A stretch of 64,000 nucleotides of DNA from Rutidosis leptorrhynchoides (Eukaryota; Streptophyta; Magnoliopsida; Asterales; Asteraceae). The notes below the pieces were generated by a model. The model did not search any database. It was not told the origin of the DNA and saw only the letters and a program-made list of their open reading frames with translations. Each line of letters opens with the position of its first letter. Positions within the stretch are counted from its first letter, which is position 1. Positions 22,683 to 34,240 of the stretch are shown piece after piece. Both the position numbers and the translations under genes were made by a program. The stretch covers positions 97,376,001 through 97,440,000 of the forward strand of contig NC_092333.1 of assembly GCF_046630445.1 (NCBI RefSeq), written 5' to 3'.

Positions 22683-25600
22683 ATAATATACTCGTTATAC
22701 TATATATTATTTTGATGAATTTAATATATTTAGTTCATATATTTTGTATAACTAATATTTATCATAAATGATCAAACTGTATATTAACGTTTAATATATA
22801 TTTATATATTAATTGATATCTTTTACATATAGTTTAATTAATATCTTTTTAATAATAAAATATGGTGTAATGCATTTTTATATAAAAATATCTATTTGTA
22901 ACAACGTTACTAGTTTTAGGGATAACAGTATAATAAATTTTAGTAAAAATGACAATCATGATAATAAGTTTAATAATAACATTACTAATATTCATATTAT
23001 TAATAATAATGATAAGATTAATAATAACACTTATAATGATAATAATAATAATAACTGCATTACTAACAATATTGATCATAATAACTTTAATCATAATAAC
23101 TTTAATAATAATAATAATAATGAAAGTAATGATAAAATAATAATTGCTAATGATAATAATAATTTTGATAATAATAATAGCCATTTTATTTGTAGTAATA
23201 ATAATACTAGAATAATAATAATAATAATAATATTATTAATGATAATAATAATTATAATAAAAATAATGTTAATAAAATTATATAAAAACCATGTAAATGA
23301 AAATAATAATAATGTTAATTATTATTTAATAATACTACTAATAATAATAACAATAATAATAATAATGATAAAAATGCTAAAGATAATTATAATACCAATA
23401 ATACTACCTTAAGAGTAATAACAAGTAAATGGTTGCAGCTTCAAAAAAAATGACACGGCCCAGATTCGAACCAGTAACCTCTCGTCTAACAACCACCCAC
23501 CAAACCATCTAACTGATTGACTGTTTCTAAATTAATTTCACCTTTAATTCTTTTAACCTGTAAGAACTGTTTTACCATCTATCACAACTTCATCAACATA
23601 CTTAAACTATCATCATCATCATCTATCCTTCATTATCATTACATCCTAACCGAACCATGATCATCATCATTTAACATAAAATCATAACATTATTATCATG
23701 TCATCATATCCATCATCATCTTAACATCACCATGTTATCACCTTATCATCATAACCCAACGTCACGATCATCATCGTTACTTAACAATCATCTTTTTCAT
23801 TATCTTATTTCTTCATCTCAATATCATGTTATTTAAGTACTCATCATCATCTATCATGCATCGTAAAAAAAAAATTAAACGAAGTAGCTGCAGTGCAGCA
23901 GTATTGTGTCGAGCAAATTGGGTTTTAACCATGGTCCAATAGTAGCCCAAATAGAAAAATAGAAATAGAGTGGCCCAATCAAGAACTTTGTAATATTTCG
24001 GTTTCTTTATCTTTAATAACGAGTGGGGTTTATCTGTTGGTAGCCTGTCGGCCATCTAGAGAAAAAAAATAACAGCAATGATTTGGAAGATAGCCGATGG
24101 TTCTTGGTTCAATCATAATCATATTCCTCATCATCAATCATATTTTGTTGTAAAAAAAAAAATAGCAGGAGCAGTAGTTGTATTTAACGTGCACCCGGTA
24201 TATTCGATTCTCCTTGGGCTTGAATAGAAATAACAACAAAATACAACTATAACAGAAGGAACGGAAGGGTGGTTTTCGAGTGACCGAATAATAAGAAAGA
24301 AAGATGATTAGGTTTTCGGTGACACGTTGTTGATGATGGATTGATGGTAGTTTTTCGATGGTGGTGAAGTGGGTCTTGGAACATCAGTAATTCACGATGA
24401 TGGTAGCTATGATTTTTGAATCGAACAATAACAATGCTCATGTGGGTTTTGTTTTGGGTTGTACGAAGCATAGTATTAAGGGGCAGGGATGGTGTTTGGT
24501 GGTTTGTAACCAAAAACAAATAATCGCAGTAGAAGTTTGATTGTGGTGGTTTGGTTTAATCAAAACAGGAATTGAAACGTCATAAAGGTTTTGGTTTGTG
24601 ATGATTTTGGAAAAATTGATGGGTTGGTGGTTAGATGAAAGTGGTGGTATTCTTGAACGGGTTTCGAGCAGGTAGTAAGTAAAAGCTGTTATCAGTTGGC
24701 GGTTTGGGTGAATGAAACAGAAAATAAGCGCGATAGTAGAGCTGTTGTACTTACAGCAGTAGCAGCGACGGACATGGCAGTTTGTAGATTGATTTATTCT
24801 GGTGAATTTCACGATTTAGAAGTGGTGATGATGCTTGCAGGGTGACGGTGGTCCGGTGTAGGGTGACAGATAGTGATGGGTTGTCTTTGACAAGAAACAC
24901 AAAAAAAAATAAAAATGGTGATTATAAGGTGGTATAGGATGTTCGGTTTAGAGGTAATTCTTGGTGATGGTGGTTCATGATGGTACCGATGGTGGAAGGA
25001 GGTGATTGTGGTTGCGGTTATGGTTGATGGTACCGGTGGTGATCGAGCTTTAAAAGTATATGATATATATGATATATGTCTTATGTATGTCAAAATACAT
25101 ATATATAATTAGATCATGAAGAAAAGCAAACAGTGACCCTAATTAGTTAATAAGTCACGGGAGTAATTAGACTATTTCTCTGCCTACACTTATTCACGGA
25201 TATGATTTCGTGTCCAATGCTAAACAGTTAACGTATAAAAGTGTTCCTAAAAATCCCAAATTTTTAGATTAAATGTATTTAATTATTTCACTCATTAACT
25301 GTTTGAAACCTGATCAAAAAGGTTCGATAATTATTTATTTTCTGTTCCAATTTATATGTACGGAGTACTAATATTCAAACTTAAAAAGGTAAAAATATAT
25401 TTAACAAATCTAAGATCTTCGCATTCAATTTACAGTTCAACTTTTATTTCAATCCTTCATGAACATGTACTATATCTATATTAAAACTAACAAAACGTCA
25501 ACCGAGTGTTACTGACGTTTACTAATTAAGCTCGAAATCATCTATTTTTAATATATTCACATTCTATATATAAACAGTTTTAAAATAGCAAGTTTAATTA

Positions 25601-25975
25601 CTAAAACGAATATATTATATATTTTTAAACAAATAGATTTAATATAACTTTATATATTTACAAGTAATATTTATATACATATTTATATATTTATATATAT
25701 CTATATATTTATAAATATAGTTTCCATTACTTCGCATATTATTTTACATATTTAATTCTAACAGTTTAATCATATATTATTTCAATAATATCTATATGCA
25801 TCTATTTATATAGTTGTTCGTGAATCGTCGGGAATAGTCGAAGGGTAATTGATTACATGAACACAATTCAAAGTTTTTGAAACATCAACATTACAGACTT
25901 TGCTTATCGTGTCGGAAACATTAAATCATATAAAGATTAAGTTTAAATTTGGTCGGAAATTTCCGGGTCGTCACA
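21557..25975 (-). mobile_element. Gypsy-like solo LTR nested in the copia-like LTR
   Basis: On the minus strand it begins TGTGACGACCCGG at 25975 and ends at 21557, flanked by TCTGC at 21552-21556 and 25976-25980. Its first 200 bases and its last part align with the solo LTR at 42696-45676, for example GACACGATAAGCAAAGTC and GAGAATAAACATGCTTT. Length differs (4.4 against 3.0 kb), largely through microsatellite growth: (TA)n at 22620-22674 and imperfect AAT repeats at 22900-23410. It holds a tRNA-like segment at 23451-23522. No protein is encoded. The family within Ty3/gypsy is uncertain. Confidence 0.8.
23451..23522 (-). other. tRNA-like Pol III promoter segment inside the solo LTR
   Basis: On the minus strand an A-box-like TCAGTTAGATGG is followed by the B box GGTTCGAATCT and then a run of eight T (complement of 23443-23450), the usual Pol III stop. 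The sister LTR has the same arrangement at 44700-44767. It is not a working tRNA gene. Confidence 0.5.
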
Positions 25976-26432
25976 TCTGCACATGCGTTAAACTTCTGCA
26001 TTCTCACGTGGTCTTGTAAGGTCACTTGTCAGCCGCCGACGCGTGTCCTTTTCTGTTCAACTTTGTCTTTGACTTCTGTTGAATAGTACAATTGATGTAG
26101 ACCACTCGGGAAACTACTATGCTTATAATGGAGCATAGCTGTCTTGTGTAGTAAGCTGCATTCCAGCTGTGCTGGTTCTTCATTGCTGAGACACTTGATA
26201 TTCTTGAACTGCTGAGTACACATCATGTGCTAATTGAAGAACACTGTCTACCTTGTGCTGGTAGACTGAGCAGCAAACTACACTCGACACAGCAATATCT
26301 GCTGTCTATACATAAACAAACTTGTGCTGGCTGCACATAACATTTTAGTGCAAATAAATTACAGTTTTTGTCATAATTAAATCATTAATTATTTTAGAGA
26401 CTCAACAATATATATATATATATATATATATA

Positions 26433-27102
26433 AGGGCAGATCAATGGGGAAGTAACCAATCGGGAGGAAGTGGGGGGAAACAAATTTTCTTTTCTTTTTT
26501 TGAATTTTTTTCAGGCATCAAGATCACACACAAATATGAACATTTAGAAAAGACACTTCGTGATGAATATTATTATTTAGGCGGGAAAACGATCGACAAA
26601 AATAACATTCAAGATAATATTGTTCGTGAAGAATGTTAACGTTTTTTTTCTTCATGTTTTGTGAAGTAAAATTTAGCCCGATTTAGAGTTTACGGTTTAC
26701 GGTTTACGGTTTAGGGTTTGGTGTTTTGGGCTTATTCCATAAACCCAAAACCCCAAACCCTTAACCCTAAACCCTAAACTCTAAACCGTTCGTGTTAAAA
26801 ACTCAATCTAAATCTTAAATCTAAACCCTAAATCTAAACCCTAAACCCTAAATTTCTAAACTCTAATATCTAAACCCTATAAACCCTAATATCTAAACCC
26901 TAATATCTAAAACCTCAACATACGCTCGAAAAACACGATAATTGTTATATATTAGTTCTTCGAGCGTTTTCCCGCCAAAATAAAAATATTTATCACAAAG
27001 TGTCATTATTAAATGTTCATATTTTCATCCAATCTATAATGTTCGCGAACAAAGTTTTTTCAAAAAACGAAAAAAAATAAAAAATTTTGCTTCCCCCCGC
27101 TT
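26433..27102. mobile_element. Fold-back MITE with telomere-like loop, copy A
   Basis: It directly follows a (TA)n tract and starts AGGGCAGATCAATGGGG. Left-arm landmarks are GAACATTTAGAAAAGACAC, GGCGGGAAAACGATCG and TCAAGATAATATTGTTCG. The centre holds TTTAGGG/CCCTAAA-type words in both directions (26680-26930). The right arm has CGCTCGAAAAACACGATAA and CGAGCGTTTTCCCGCC. The two arms are imperfect inverted copies. There is no transposase, so it is non-autonomous. Related copies lie at 27575-28222 and 47037-47634. Confidence 0.7.
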
Positions 27103-27109
27103 AAATGAG

Positions 27110-27381
27110 TTTTTTTTTTTTAATCGCAGCTCGAGATCACACAGAGGACTAAACCACCCACACATTTATCTCCCGGAGTTGCATAACCCACCTCCAACTA
27201 CTGCCCAGAAGAAAACCCGGCCCAATCGGAGGGCATGGGCGATAAAACCTCCTTCCCCCAATGCCCCCGCAACGCGATGTGCGACCTTTGTGTGTATTGC
27301 TGCACCCCTCGAGAGTCGAAATTCTGACCTCTCGCTAAAAGAGATAGATCACTACCACATAATTTATAATACTTGGTTTAC
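27110..27381 (-). mobile_element. tRNA-derived SINE with target duplication
   Basis: It is flanked by AAATGAGTTT at 27103 and 27382. On the minus strand it begins with a tRNA-related head containing a B-box-like TTTCGACTCTC, has a unique body (GGGTTTTCTTCTGGGCAG) and ends in a poly(A) run seen as T13 after 27109. Size, head and tail fit a plant SINE. The rightward reading frame that crosses it is not a gene. Confidence 0.65.
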
Positions 27382-27574
27382 AAATGAGTTTGTAACCAGT
27401 CAATCTAGTGAGTTTAAAAGTTTTGAATCAACTAGAAATTAAACAGATGATTTTGCTACGATACTATTTATCTTGTAGTTTTTCTCTGAATTTCTTATCT
27501 TAGAAAGGGACATTTGTCTAAAGTAAGTGTCAATTTTCAAAAATACACTATTAGCTTTACTTTTTTATATTCAA

Positions 27575-28222
27575 CGAGGAATTAATCAATTGGGGTGAAG
27601 CGGGTGAAGTAATTTTTTTTTTTCATTTTTTGAAACTTTATTTACGAACATTATAGATTGGATAAAAATATGAACATTTAAAAAAGACACTTTGTGATAA
27701 ATGTTTTTATTTTGACAGGAAAACGCTCGAAGAAATAATATATAACACTTATCGTGTTTTTCGAGCGTATTTTGAGGGTTTAGAAATCAGGGTTTAGAAA
27801 TTTAGGGTTTAGGGTTTAGATTTAGGGTATAGATTTAGAATTTAGATTGAGTTTTTAACACGAACGGTTTAAAGTTTAGGGTTTAGTGTTTTGGGTTTAG
27901 GACTAAACCCAAAACCCTAAACCCTAAACCTTCCCTAATCCCAAAACATTAAACCCTAAACCCTAAACTCTAAATCGGGCTAAATTTTGACAAAAAGTAC
28001 TTCACAAAACTTGGAAAAAAAAGTTCAAAGATTAACATTCTTCACGATTAATATTATCTTGAATGTTATTTTTGTCGATCGTTTTTCCGCATAAATAATA
28101 ATATTCATCACGAATTGTTTTTTTTAAATGTTCATATTTTCGTGTGATCTTAATGTCTGGAAAAAAAATTCGAAAAAAAAATTGCTTCTCCCAATTGATT
28201 ACTTCCCTATTGATCCTACCCC
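27575..28222. mobile_element. Fold-back MITE with telomere-like loop, copy B
   Basis: It is an inverted relative of copy A. The left arm has AACATTATAGATTGGATA and AAAACGCTCGAAGAA. A telomere-like core lies at 27777-27975, and the right arm has GTCGATCGTTTTTCCGC and GATCCTACCCC ending at 28222 before TATA. Copies A and B face each other across a SINE and about 190 bases of spacer, making a larger inverted repeat. Confidence 0.7.
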
Positions 28223-28240
28223 TATAGGTTTGGCAAGAAT

Positions 28241-28372
28241 TTTTTTTGAAAGGCAGACCTACAATCTACACACGAAACCACGAATATTTACATCTCACTG
28301 TCTCAAGTAAAGCTTGAACCCACAACCTCTTGATTGAATGGATCCTCTCATACCGCTAGGCCCTTTGGTATA
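28241..28372 (-). mobile_element. Au-like SINE
   Basis: On the minus strand it reads GGGCCTAGCGGTATGAGAGG (A box) and TGTGGGTTCAAGC (B box), and ends in an A-rich tail. Imperfect flanks AGGTTTGGCAAGAA and AGGTTCGTCAAGAT may be a decayed target duplication. The A/B boxes match those of the SINE-like unit at 38165-38291. Confidence 0.5.
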
Positions 28373-28385
28373 GGTTCGTCAAGAT

Positions 28386-29640
28386 AAATATATACCACAT
28401 GTGCACATAGCCACATATTAACAAAATTACAAAAACTCATTTAAGATTTTACGATGCACGAAGAAACAATAACATAAAATGAAGGCAATGGTGTCATATG
28501 TTATGGAAGAGTGTAGACACCATAGAAGGGTAAAATGGTAATTTAAGATTGTTTAAGAGACGTTGTGAGCTAGCCTATCATCTTGTGTGTAGGGAGGTCG
28601 CTTTCCGTAACGGTAAGAAATTACACCGGCTAATTGCCCACAGCCATTCGTTTCTTTTCCTTTTAATGTTTTTTTTGGGTTAGGTTAAATGGTCCCATCA
28701 TGCAAATATTATCTTTATTTCCATCTATACTATCCTTCATTTTGTACGGGTCAAGCAGTTAACCTAAAGCATTTCAGGTATGCTCTACGCGATGGATCCG
28801 AGAAATTTCTTCTTAACGGGTGTGTAGATGGTAAATGAGAGGATTCGATTTCAAAATTGACGTTTTAAAAAAATTGAACAATTGTTGTATTAGTTATTCA
28901 TTCAAATATTATATGTGGTTTGTAATTTTGCAATGATTTTATAAACCATTCAAGTGAAGTGATCATTTAATGCAAGTTTATTACTTTTGATTATTACATG
29001 ACTATTATTGCGATTTAATATTTTGTGCTTGATCTATTTAGTGTTAATTTAGTTAAAGATAAAGACAACGTGTTTAAGTTACATAATACTTTAATGAACT
29101 TAAGAATTAATTTGTATGTGATTTAGATAATAACTTGATAAGTACTTGTATTTATTTTAATGAATTAGATCAAGCTTGTTACCAATTGATTACAAACAAT
29201 TCTCTTTTAAGTAGAACTAGTTTAAAGTAATTAAGCTATTTTCGATTAGTACTCCGACAGAATGAAATTATCAGACCCATGTTTAACTCAATTGTTAATT
29301 AATTAGATGTTTTATCTATTTTAATTTTAATTCTTGTTTTTTTAAAAAAAAAAAAATGGCTGGCCAAATTAATCAAACAAGACAACCAATAATTTCATGA
29401 CACTCTGTAATGGATAAAAACAAACAATTCAGAATCTGTCAAAATCCTTCTGCTCTTTCCAGAACAAACATACATAACATTATTATTTAATAATTATAAT
29501 AATAATAAATAATAAATAATAAATAATAGATAATAATAATAATGAATGATTAATGATGAATGATTAAGTACAAAATCAAGAAAATTAGTAAACTAATACA
29601 ATTACTACTCCACCCATTAACCATCTCCCTTCAAAATGAA
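28386..29640. other. Upstream spacer of the aquaporin gene
   Basis: AT-rich, with no convincing gene or repeat. It probably holds the distal promoter. AAT-rich runs lie at 29480-29550. Confidence 0.6.
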
Positions 29641-29651
29641 AGATTTTCAAC

Positions 29652-29657
29652 TATAAA
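29652..29657 (+). promoter_or_regulatory. TATA box of the PIP1 gene
   Basis: TATAAA in the context CTATAAAACCCC lies 107 bases before the ATG. A CA/CT-rich leader typical of plant 5' UTRs follows. The transcript start is expected near 29685. Confidence 0.7.
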
Positions 29658-29758
29658 ACCCCACAAACCTCATCTTCTCCCCACACAAACTCACCACTCA
29701 CTCACATTCACTCATACCCTAAATAAATCTTGAAAAAAAGGTTTGAGTAACAACAAAA

Positions 29759-31728
29759 ATGGAGGGTAAGGAAGAAGATGTGAAACTTGGAGCTAACAAG
29801 TTTTCAGAAAGGCAACCAATTGGAACATCTGCTCAAACAGATAGTAAAGACTACAAAGAACCACCACCAGCACCTTTATTTGAGCCAGGAGAGTTGTCTT
29901 CATGGTCTTTTTACAGAGCTGGAATTGCTGAATTTATTGCAACTTTCTTGTTTCTTTATATTTCTGTGTTGACTGTTATGGGTGTAGCCAAATCTCCAAC
30001 TAAATGTGGTACAGTTGGTATTCAAGGAATTGCTTGGGCTTTTGGTGGTATGATCTTTGCTCTTGTCTACTGTACTGCTGGTATCTCAGGTATATTTTTT
30101 TTCTTCTTGTAATTTTCACCAAGTTTGTGTTTTTAAGTGATATTTTAGCTTTGCTCGACTTTATGCTTGGTGGTTTTTGTGTAATTTAGTATTTAGTACT
30201 GTAATACTTAACTTATTTGGGCCTGCAGCCACTAAACCCCTAATCTTTATTGTATTATCTACTTGAAATCTTCTATAAAGTGAGTTTGTGGTGGCTTATT
30301 TTAGTGAGATTTCAATTTTTATGTAGAACTTTAGGATTAGTATATTTTGACCAATTGGGGTTGTTCATGGTAATCCCCTATTATACTGTAAGGTTGAAGA
30401 TCTTGAAAATTTTTGTTCATTTTATATGAACATATTTTTAGCAGATCTATTTTGGTCTCTTTCTACAAAACCCCTGTAGAATTTAACCAAAAGGTTGCAA
30501 CTTTGAGACATACTTCATCTTTTTGAGGTAAATAGAACCCACCCACATACTTAAATGTGCACCTAATTAAATCCTCTTGATATATGGTAAAATTTAAAAA
30601 TTTACTCTAGGTGAAAACCCTCCACATCTTTGAACTAAAGTTTGGATAATTATGTCGATTATGCAGACCCCTTTTATCCTCTGATTGTAGTTTTAATTCG
30701 TTTTGTTAATGTAAACAGGAGGACACATTAACCCAGCCGTGACATTCGGTTTACTATTGGCAAGAAAACTATCAGTGACCAGGGCAGTTTTCTACATGGT
30801 GATGCAGTGCCTAGGAGCCATCTGTGGTGCTGGTGTGGTCAAAGGGTTCCAGGGGAAGAACACATTCACCTCTGTGGGTGGTGGTGCTAATGTTGTAGCC
30901 CATGGTTACACCAAGGGATCAGGTCTTGGCGCCGAAATTGTTGGCACTTTTGTGCTCGTTTACACCGTCTTCTCAGCCACTGATGCCAAAAGAAGTGCTA
31001 GAGACTCCCATGTCCCTGTATGTATACTCTTGCCTTTTACCCAAAATAAAAATATCAAAAGTTCCGAACTTTAAGTTAACTTTGAATGTTTTATGTATAC
31101 TTTTGCCTTTAGACAAAATGAAAATATAAAAAGTTCCAAAGTTTAAGTCAACTTTGGATGTTTTATGTATAATCTTGCCTTTAGACGAAATGAAAATATA
31201 AAAAGTTCCAAACTTTAAGCTAACTTTGAATGTTTTATGTAAAATCTTGCCTTTAGGCGAAATTAAAAAATTTAAGAAGTTCCAAACTTTAAGCTAACTT
31301 TGAATGTTTTATGTACTCTTGCCCTTTATACAGAATGAAAATATAAAAAGTTCAAAACTTTAAGTAACTTTGAATGTTTCATTGTAGATTTTGGCTCCTC
31401 TTCCAATCGGATTTGCAGTTTTCTTGGTCCATTTGGCCACCATCCCCATCACCGGAACTGGAATCAACCCTGCAAGAAGTCTTGGAGCCGCGATCATCTA
31501 CAACAAGGACCATGCTTGGGATGACCATGTAAGATCTAATTTTGATTATCTTTATGTCAAACATTTATTTCGCTAATTGTGCAACAAAGTGTATACAAAA
31601 ATCCTGATAAATGTTTTTCGTTGTCTTTGTAGTGGATCTTCTGGGTTGGTCCATTTATTGGAGCTGCACTTGCCGCTGCGTACCATGTGATAATCATCAG
31701 AGCCATTCCCTTCAAGAGCAGATCTTAA
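29759..31728 (+). CDS. PIP1: Plasma-membrane aquaporin, PIP1 subfamily
   Basis: This is a water channel of the plasma membrane. Exons are 29759-30089, 30719-31017, 31388-31528 and 31633-31728, all with GT-AG introns, giving 288 residues, normal for PIP1. The long N-terminus ([15 protein letters not shown]) and short C-terminus ([10 protein letters not shown]) mark PIP1 rather than PIP2. Both NPA boxes are present (115-117 and 237-239). The selectivity filter F95, H225, T234, R240 is the water-type set. Also conserved are loop-A Cys83, the loop-B phosphosite Ser129 in RKLS and the pH-gating His208. Six membrane helices are expected. Known PIP1 proteins often need PIP2 partners to reach the membrane. 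The reading frame looks intact. Which PIP1 paralogue it is cannot be told here. Confidence 0.96.
31018..31387 (+). repeat. Minisatellite filling PIP1 intron 2
   Basis: Intron 2 consists of about five units of 72-74 bp, each with GAAAATATAAAAAGTTCC, AACTTTAAG, AACTTTGAATGTTTTATG and CTTGCCTTTAGA. The donor GTATGTATACTCTTGCC is itself the end of a unit, and the acceptor TGTTTCATTGTAG is a changed form of TGTTTTATGTAT in the last unit. The array therefore runs from splice site to splice site. Confidence 0.85.
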
Positions 31729-31822
31729 ATTAATTTTTATTTCTTTGATTTGTTTGCTTTGTTAATTATGGTATGTCCATTCCAGATGTGAATTGTTATG
31801 TTATGTGGTGGTTAGTTATTGT

Positions 31823-31828
31823 AATAAA
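31823..31828 (+). terminator. Candidate poly(A) signal of PIP1
   Basis: AATAAA lies 95 bases after the stop codon, preceded by TG-rich TTATGTTATG sequence like a plant far-upstream element. Confidence 0.45.
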
Positions 31829-32397
31829 TGTCTCAATTTTATCCCTTAATGGGTATGTCCAATTGTTTCATATAATTTGGTGCAAATTATTACAAAACCT
31901 AATAAAATTGGTTGTCCAAAACCAATGCACCATAACTAATGACAACTCAACATTGCAATATAGTACTCAACTTATACAGTACATGATTAGATCACACTCT
32001 AAACAAGGAGTATATGTAGAGATATAGAGTTGAAGTTTTTGATGTGTGATTTAGTATTACATCATCCAAACTCTTTTTCTGAATGATTAAAAACATAATT
32101 AGATCACGCTATAAACAAGGAGTATTGCAATTTCGGAATTTTCCTAACACTTTTTTGTTTAATTCTCTTTCAAACTTCATGAATAACGTGATATAGGTTA
32201 TGTACTAAGACTATGGTTAGACATGTGATGTCAGAGTTAAATTGTGTACTTTTTGGTGAAAAATGAGTTTTTGATTGTGACTGTATTTGACATTCGTTAA
32301 CCCTAAATGTCAAATTTTTGTGGCAAAATTGGTAGGATGATATAGTAAAATCTGATTGAAAGTTGGGTAATAAATTAATAACAAAATTATATATAAA

Positions 32398-32430
32398 ACT
32401 AGGTTGGTGGTCTGCGCGTTGCGGCGGGTT
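32398..32430 (-). mobile_element. Helitron-like 3' terminus
   Basis: On the minus strand a GC-rich imperfect hairpin (CCCGCCGCAACGCGC) is followed after a short gap by CTAGT at 32398-32402, the layout of a Helitron 3' end. The opposite TC end was not located. If real, the element extends rightwards and may contain the myosin fragment in the same orientation. Confidence 0.45.
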
Positions 32431-33239
32431 TCATACATCAAACTGAATCGTGTTTTGAATTGTGTTTTTAGATAAGCGAAAATGAACATCTTAGAAAGCA
32501 TATTTGCATATTAATAGTAGTAGGTGCTTTCACTTTAGAATTCTGGTACAAAATACTGCAACTTACAATATAGAAAACAAATAGTAATAGTAATAGGTGC
32601 TTGCACTTTAGGATCTTAGCAGGGCCTTGGCACCATGAATCATATCTACATATTACCGCAACTTAGAATATAGAAAACATATTGACCAAATAAAGGTTAT
32701 ATGCAAGCTTTAAATATTACGAAAGCATCTTAGTTAACGATTATATACAAAAGCATAATCATTTATATATGCGTTTAACTATTTAAACTAAATATTATAA
32801 AAGCATCTTACATAGATCATAATTATCCCCCTTTTTTGTAAAGGTAAAAGGTATGTTGTCCGAGAGCATATCTACTATGTAGGTTACCTGCAAATGTTGC
32901 AATCAGGTTACCTGCAAACAGCCTCTGATATTAAGCGTTGAAAATAAGTGTGTAACTTAATATAGAAAGCACCGAAAGAAATAACAAAACACAAAAACCA
33001 CAAAGTTGAAAGAAATAGGGGGTTAATTATTGTTAAAACACTCTTTTGAGTTGAAGACCTTCACACGACAGGCCTTACACAACCGTTCTTTTTCTTCAAA
33101 TGAGTATGATTGAGGTTTAGCAAATTGGCCTGCCATCCTTCCTACCTAATTACACAACCGTTATCGTTAGTGAAGTACTATTAGGTGTCACTATGTATTA
33201 TATAAGATGAGTATCTATAACTTGGTTTCTTACTTTCCG

Positions 33240-34240
33240 TTTACAATGTCGATTGTCCTTCGCAGTGTTTGGTTTTCATGTGGTGGACTGCCACTGCAAC
33301 TTGATCTGATCTCGTCCAAGTATTAGAGAATATAATTCGCTAATCTATTTGAATTTGTTGTTCAACTGTACATCCATTACTCCTGATCAGCCACTTAAAT
33401 GTGCAAAAGCATCTTTATTGTTGTTTGAGTTTTGCCAACATCACTTTCTCCGTTGACTACGAATGAATTGCTTTTCCCCTCATTAATCATCTCCCCTATA
33501 CAAAGTTACTTATATTAGCTATAGAGTAACTTACAATGAGCTAAACAGAATGTTAACTAACAATACCTGTAAACAACATCTACATCTGCTATAGTAAATA
33601 CATGGGGACTGAGTTCACCAAATCCTCCTCCCTTCGTATCATAGAGATGATGCAATCTTCGAAATGGACTTATAGCAATTAGAATATTTCCAGTTATATC
33701 TCTGCCACACACACACAAAAAAAAAAAAAATAAATAAATAAATAAATAAAAGTTGACACGAAAAGTATTGTCAAAAAACCCGTTTATATTTCTTTTAATA
33801 TAACTTCTAAACTTCTAGGACGCATGTGCTAGACTAAGTATTGTTGTTGTTATTGTTCTAAACTTCTAGGAATATAGTGAAATATGACATCTCACATAAA
33901 TCTCAATGAAGCTTGTATCTGGTTGCCAAATTTTGTAAAACTCCATGTTTATGCAAAAAAGAAAGTCATGTCAAAAAAGGCAGTAACCTTAGGGAGAACA
34001 CTTTTGAGACAGTTTGTAAGAATCTATAATCAAAAAAAGTCGGTTAAATCAAACCCATGTAAAATATTAAGTTAAAGATAAGTCATTGTAACATTACACC
34101 ACTCACCGTCCCGTCCTCCCCTTTGAGGTATGCATATGAAGATGTTGCCCATTAACCTGGATCCACTTCCCCATCAATCCATGATAAAGCATAATCCTAC
34201 ATCTGAGCCTACAATAATATTAACCGGTGCGGCCTGCAAG
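33240..34240 (-). pseudogene. Decayed 5' part of a class XI myosin gene, introns kept
   Basis: On the minus strand three exon-like blocks follow myosin order. Block 1 (about 34232-34115) follows an acceptor TTGCAG and reads AAPVNIIVGSDVG, then LSWIDGEV after a frame change. Block 2 (about 33700-33560) reads [20 protein letters not shown] and [15 protein letters not shown], lacking about six residues normally between, and ends at a good donor. Block 3 (about 33495-33370) reads MINEGKSNSFVVNGESDVGK, a changed P-loop of the motor (normally GESGAGKT), then stops and a degraded TVEQQ. A weaker match may reach 33240. Upstream, 34970-34975 gives a TATA box and 34850-34950 a leader-like stretch. Retained introns point to DNA-level duplication, not retroposition. 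It cannot encode a motor. Confidence 0.8.

Larger units (their letters stand above)
21032..26407. mobile_element. Copia-like solo LTR, split by another LTR
   Basis: The left part (21032-21556) begins TGTTGGTCCCTTGATAAC, with a G-run and GGTGAATACAA soon after. The right part (25981-26407) ends AGAGACTCAACA. The flanks are ATATA on both sides, consistent with a 5-bp duplication but inside a (TA)n tract, so weak. Without the nested insertion the LTR is about 950 bp. The terminal sequence resembles LTRs of the SIRE/Maximus group of Ty1/copia; this is recognition, not proof. No internal coding region is left. Confidence 0.6.

Noticed and set aside
22813-23412. Asn/Ile-rich protein frames
   Set aside because: They arise from imperfect AAT repeats within a solo LTR; there is no gene-like composition or context.
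26680-26930. Interstitial telomere array
   Set aside because: TTTAGGG-like words are degenerate, occur in both directions and belong to the core of a repeated fold-back element found three times.
27179-27442. Short Pro-rich frame
   Set aside because: It runs through a SINE on the opposite strand and leaves it through the target duplication.
30739-31074. Separate 111-residue gene inside PIP1
   Set aside because: It is exon 2 of PIP1 read through the donor into the intronic minisatellite.
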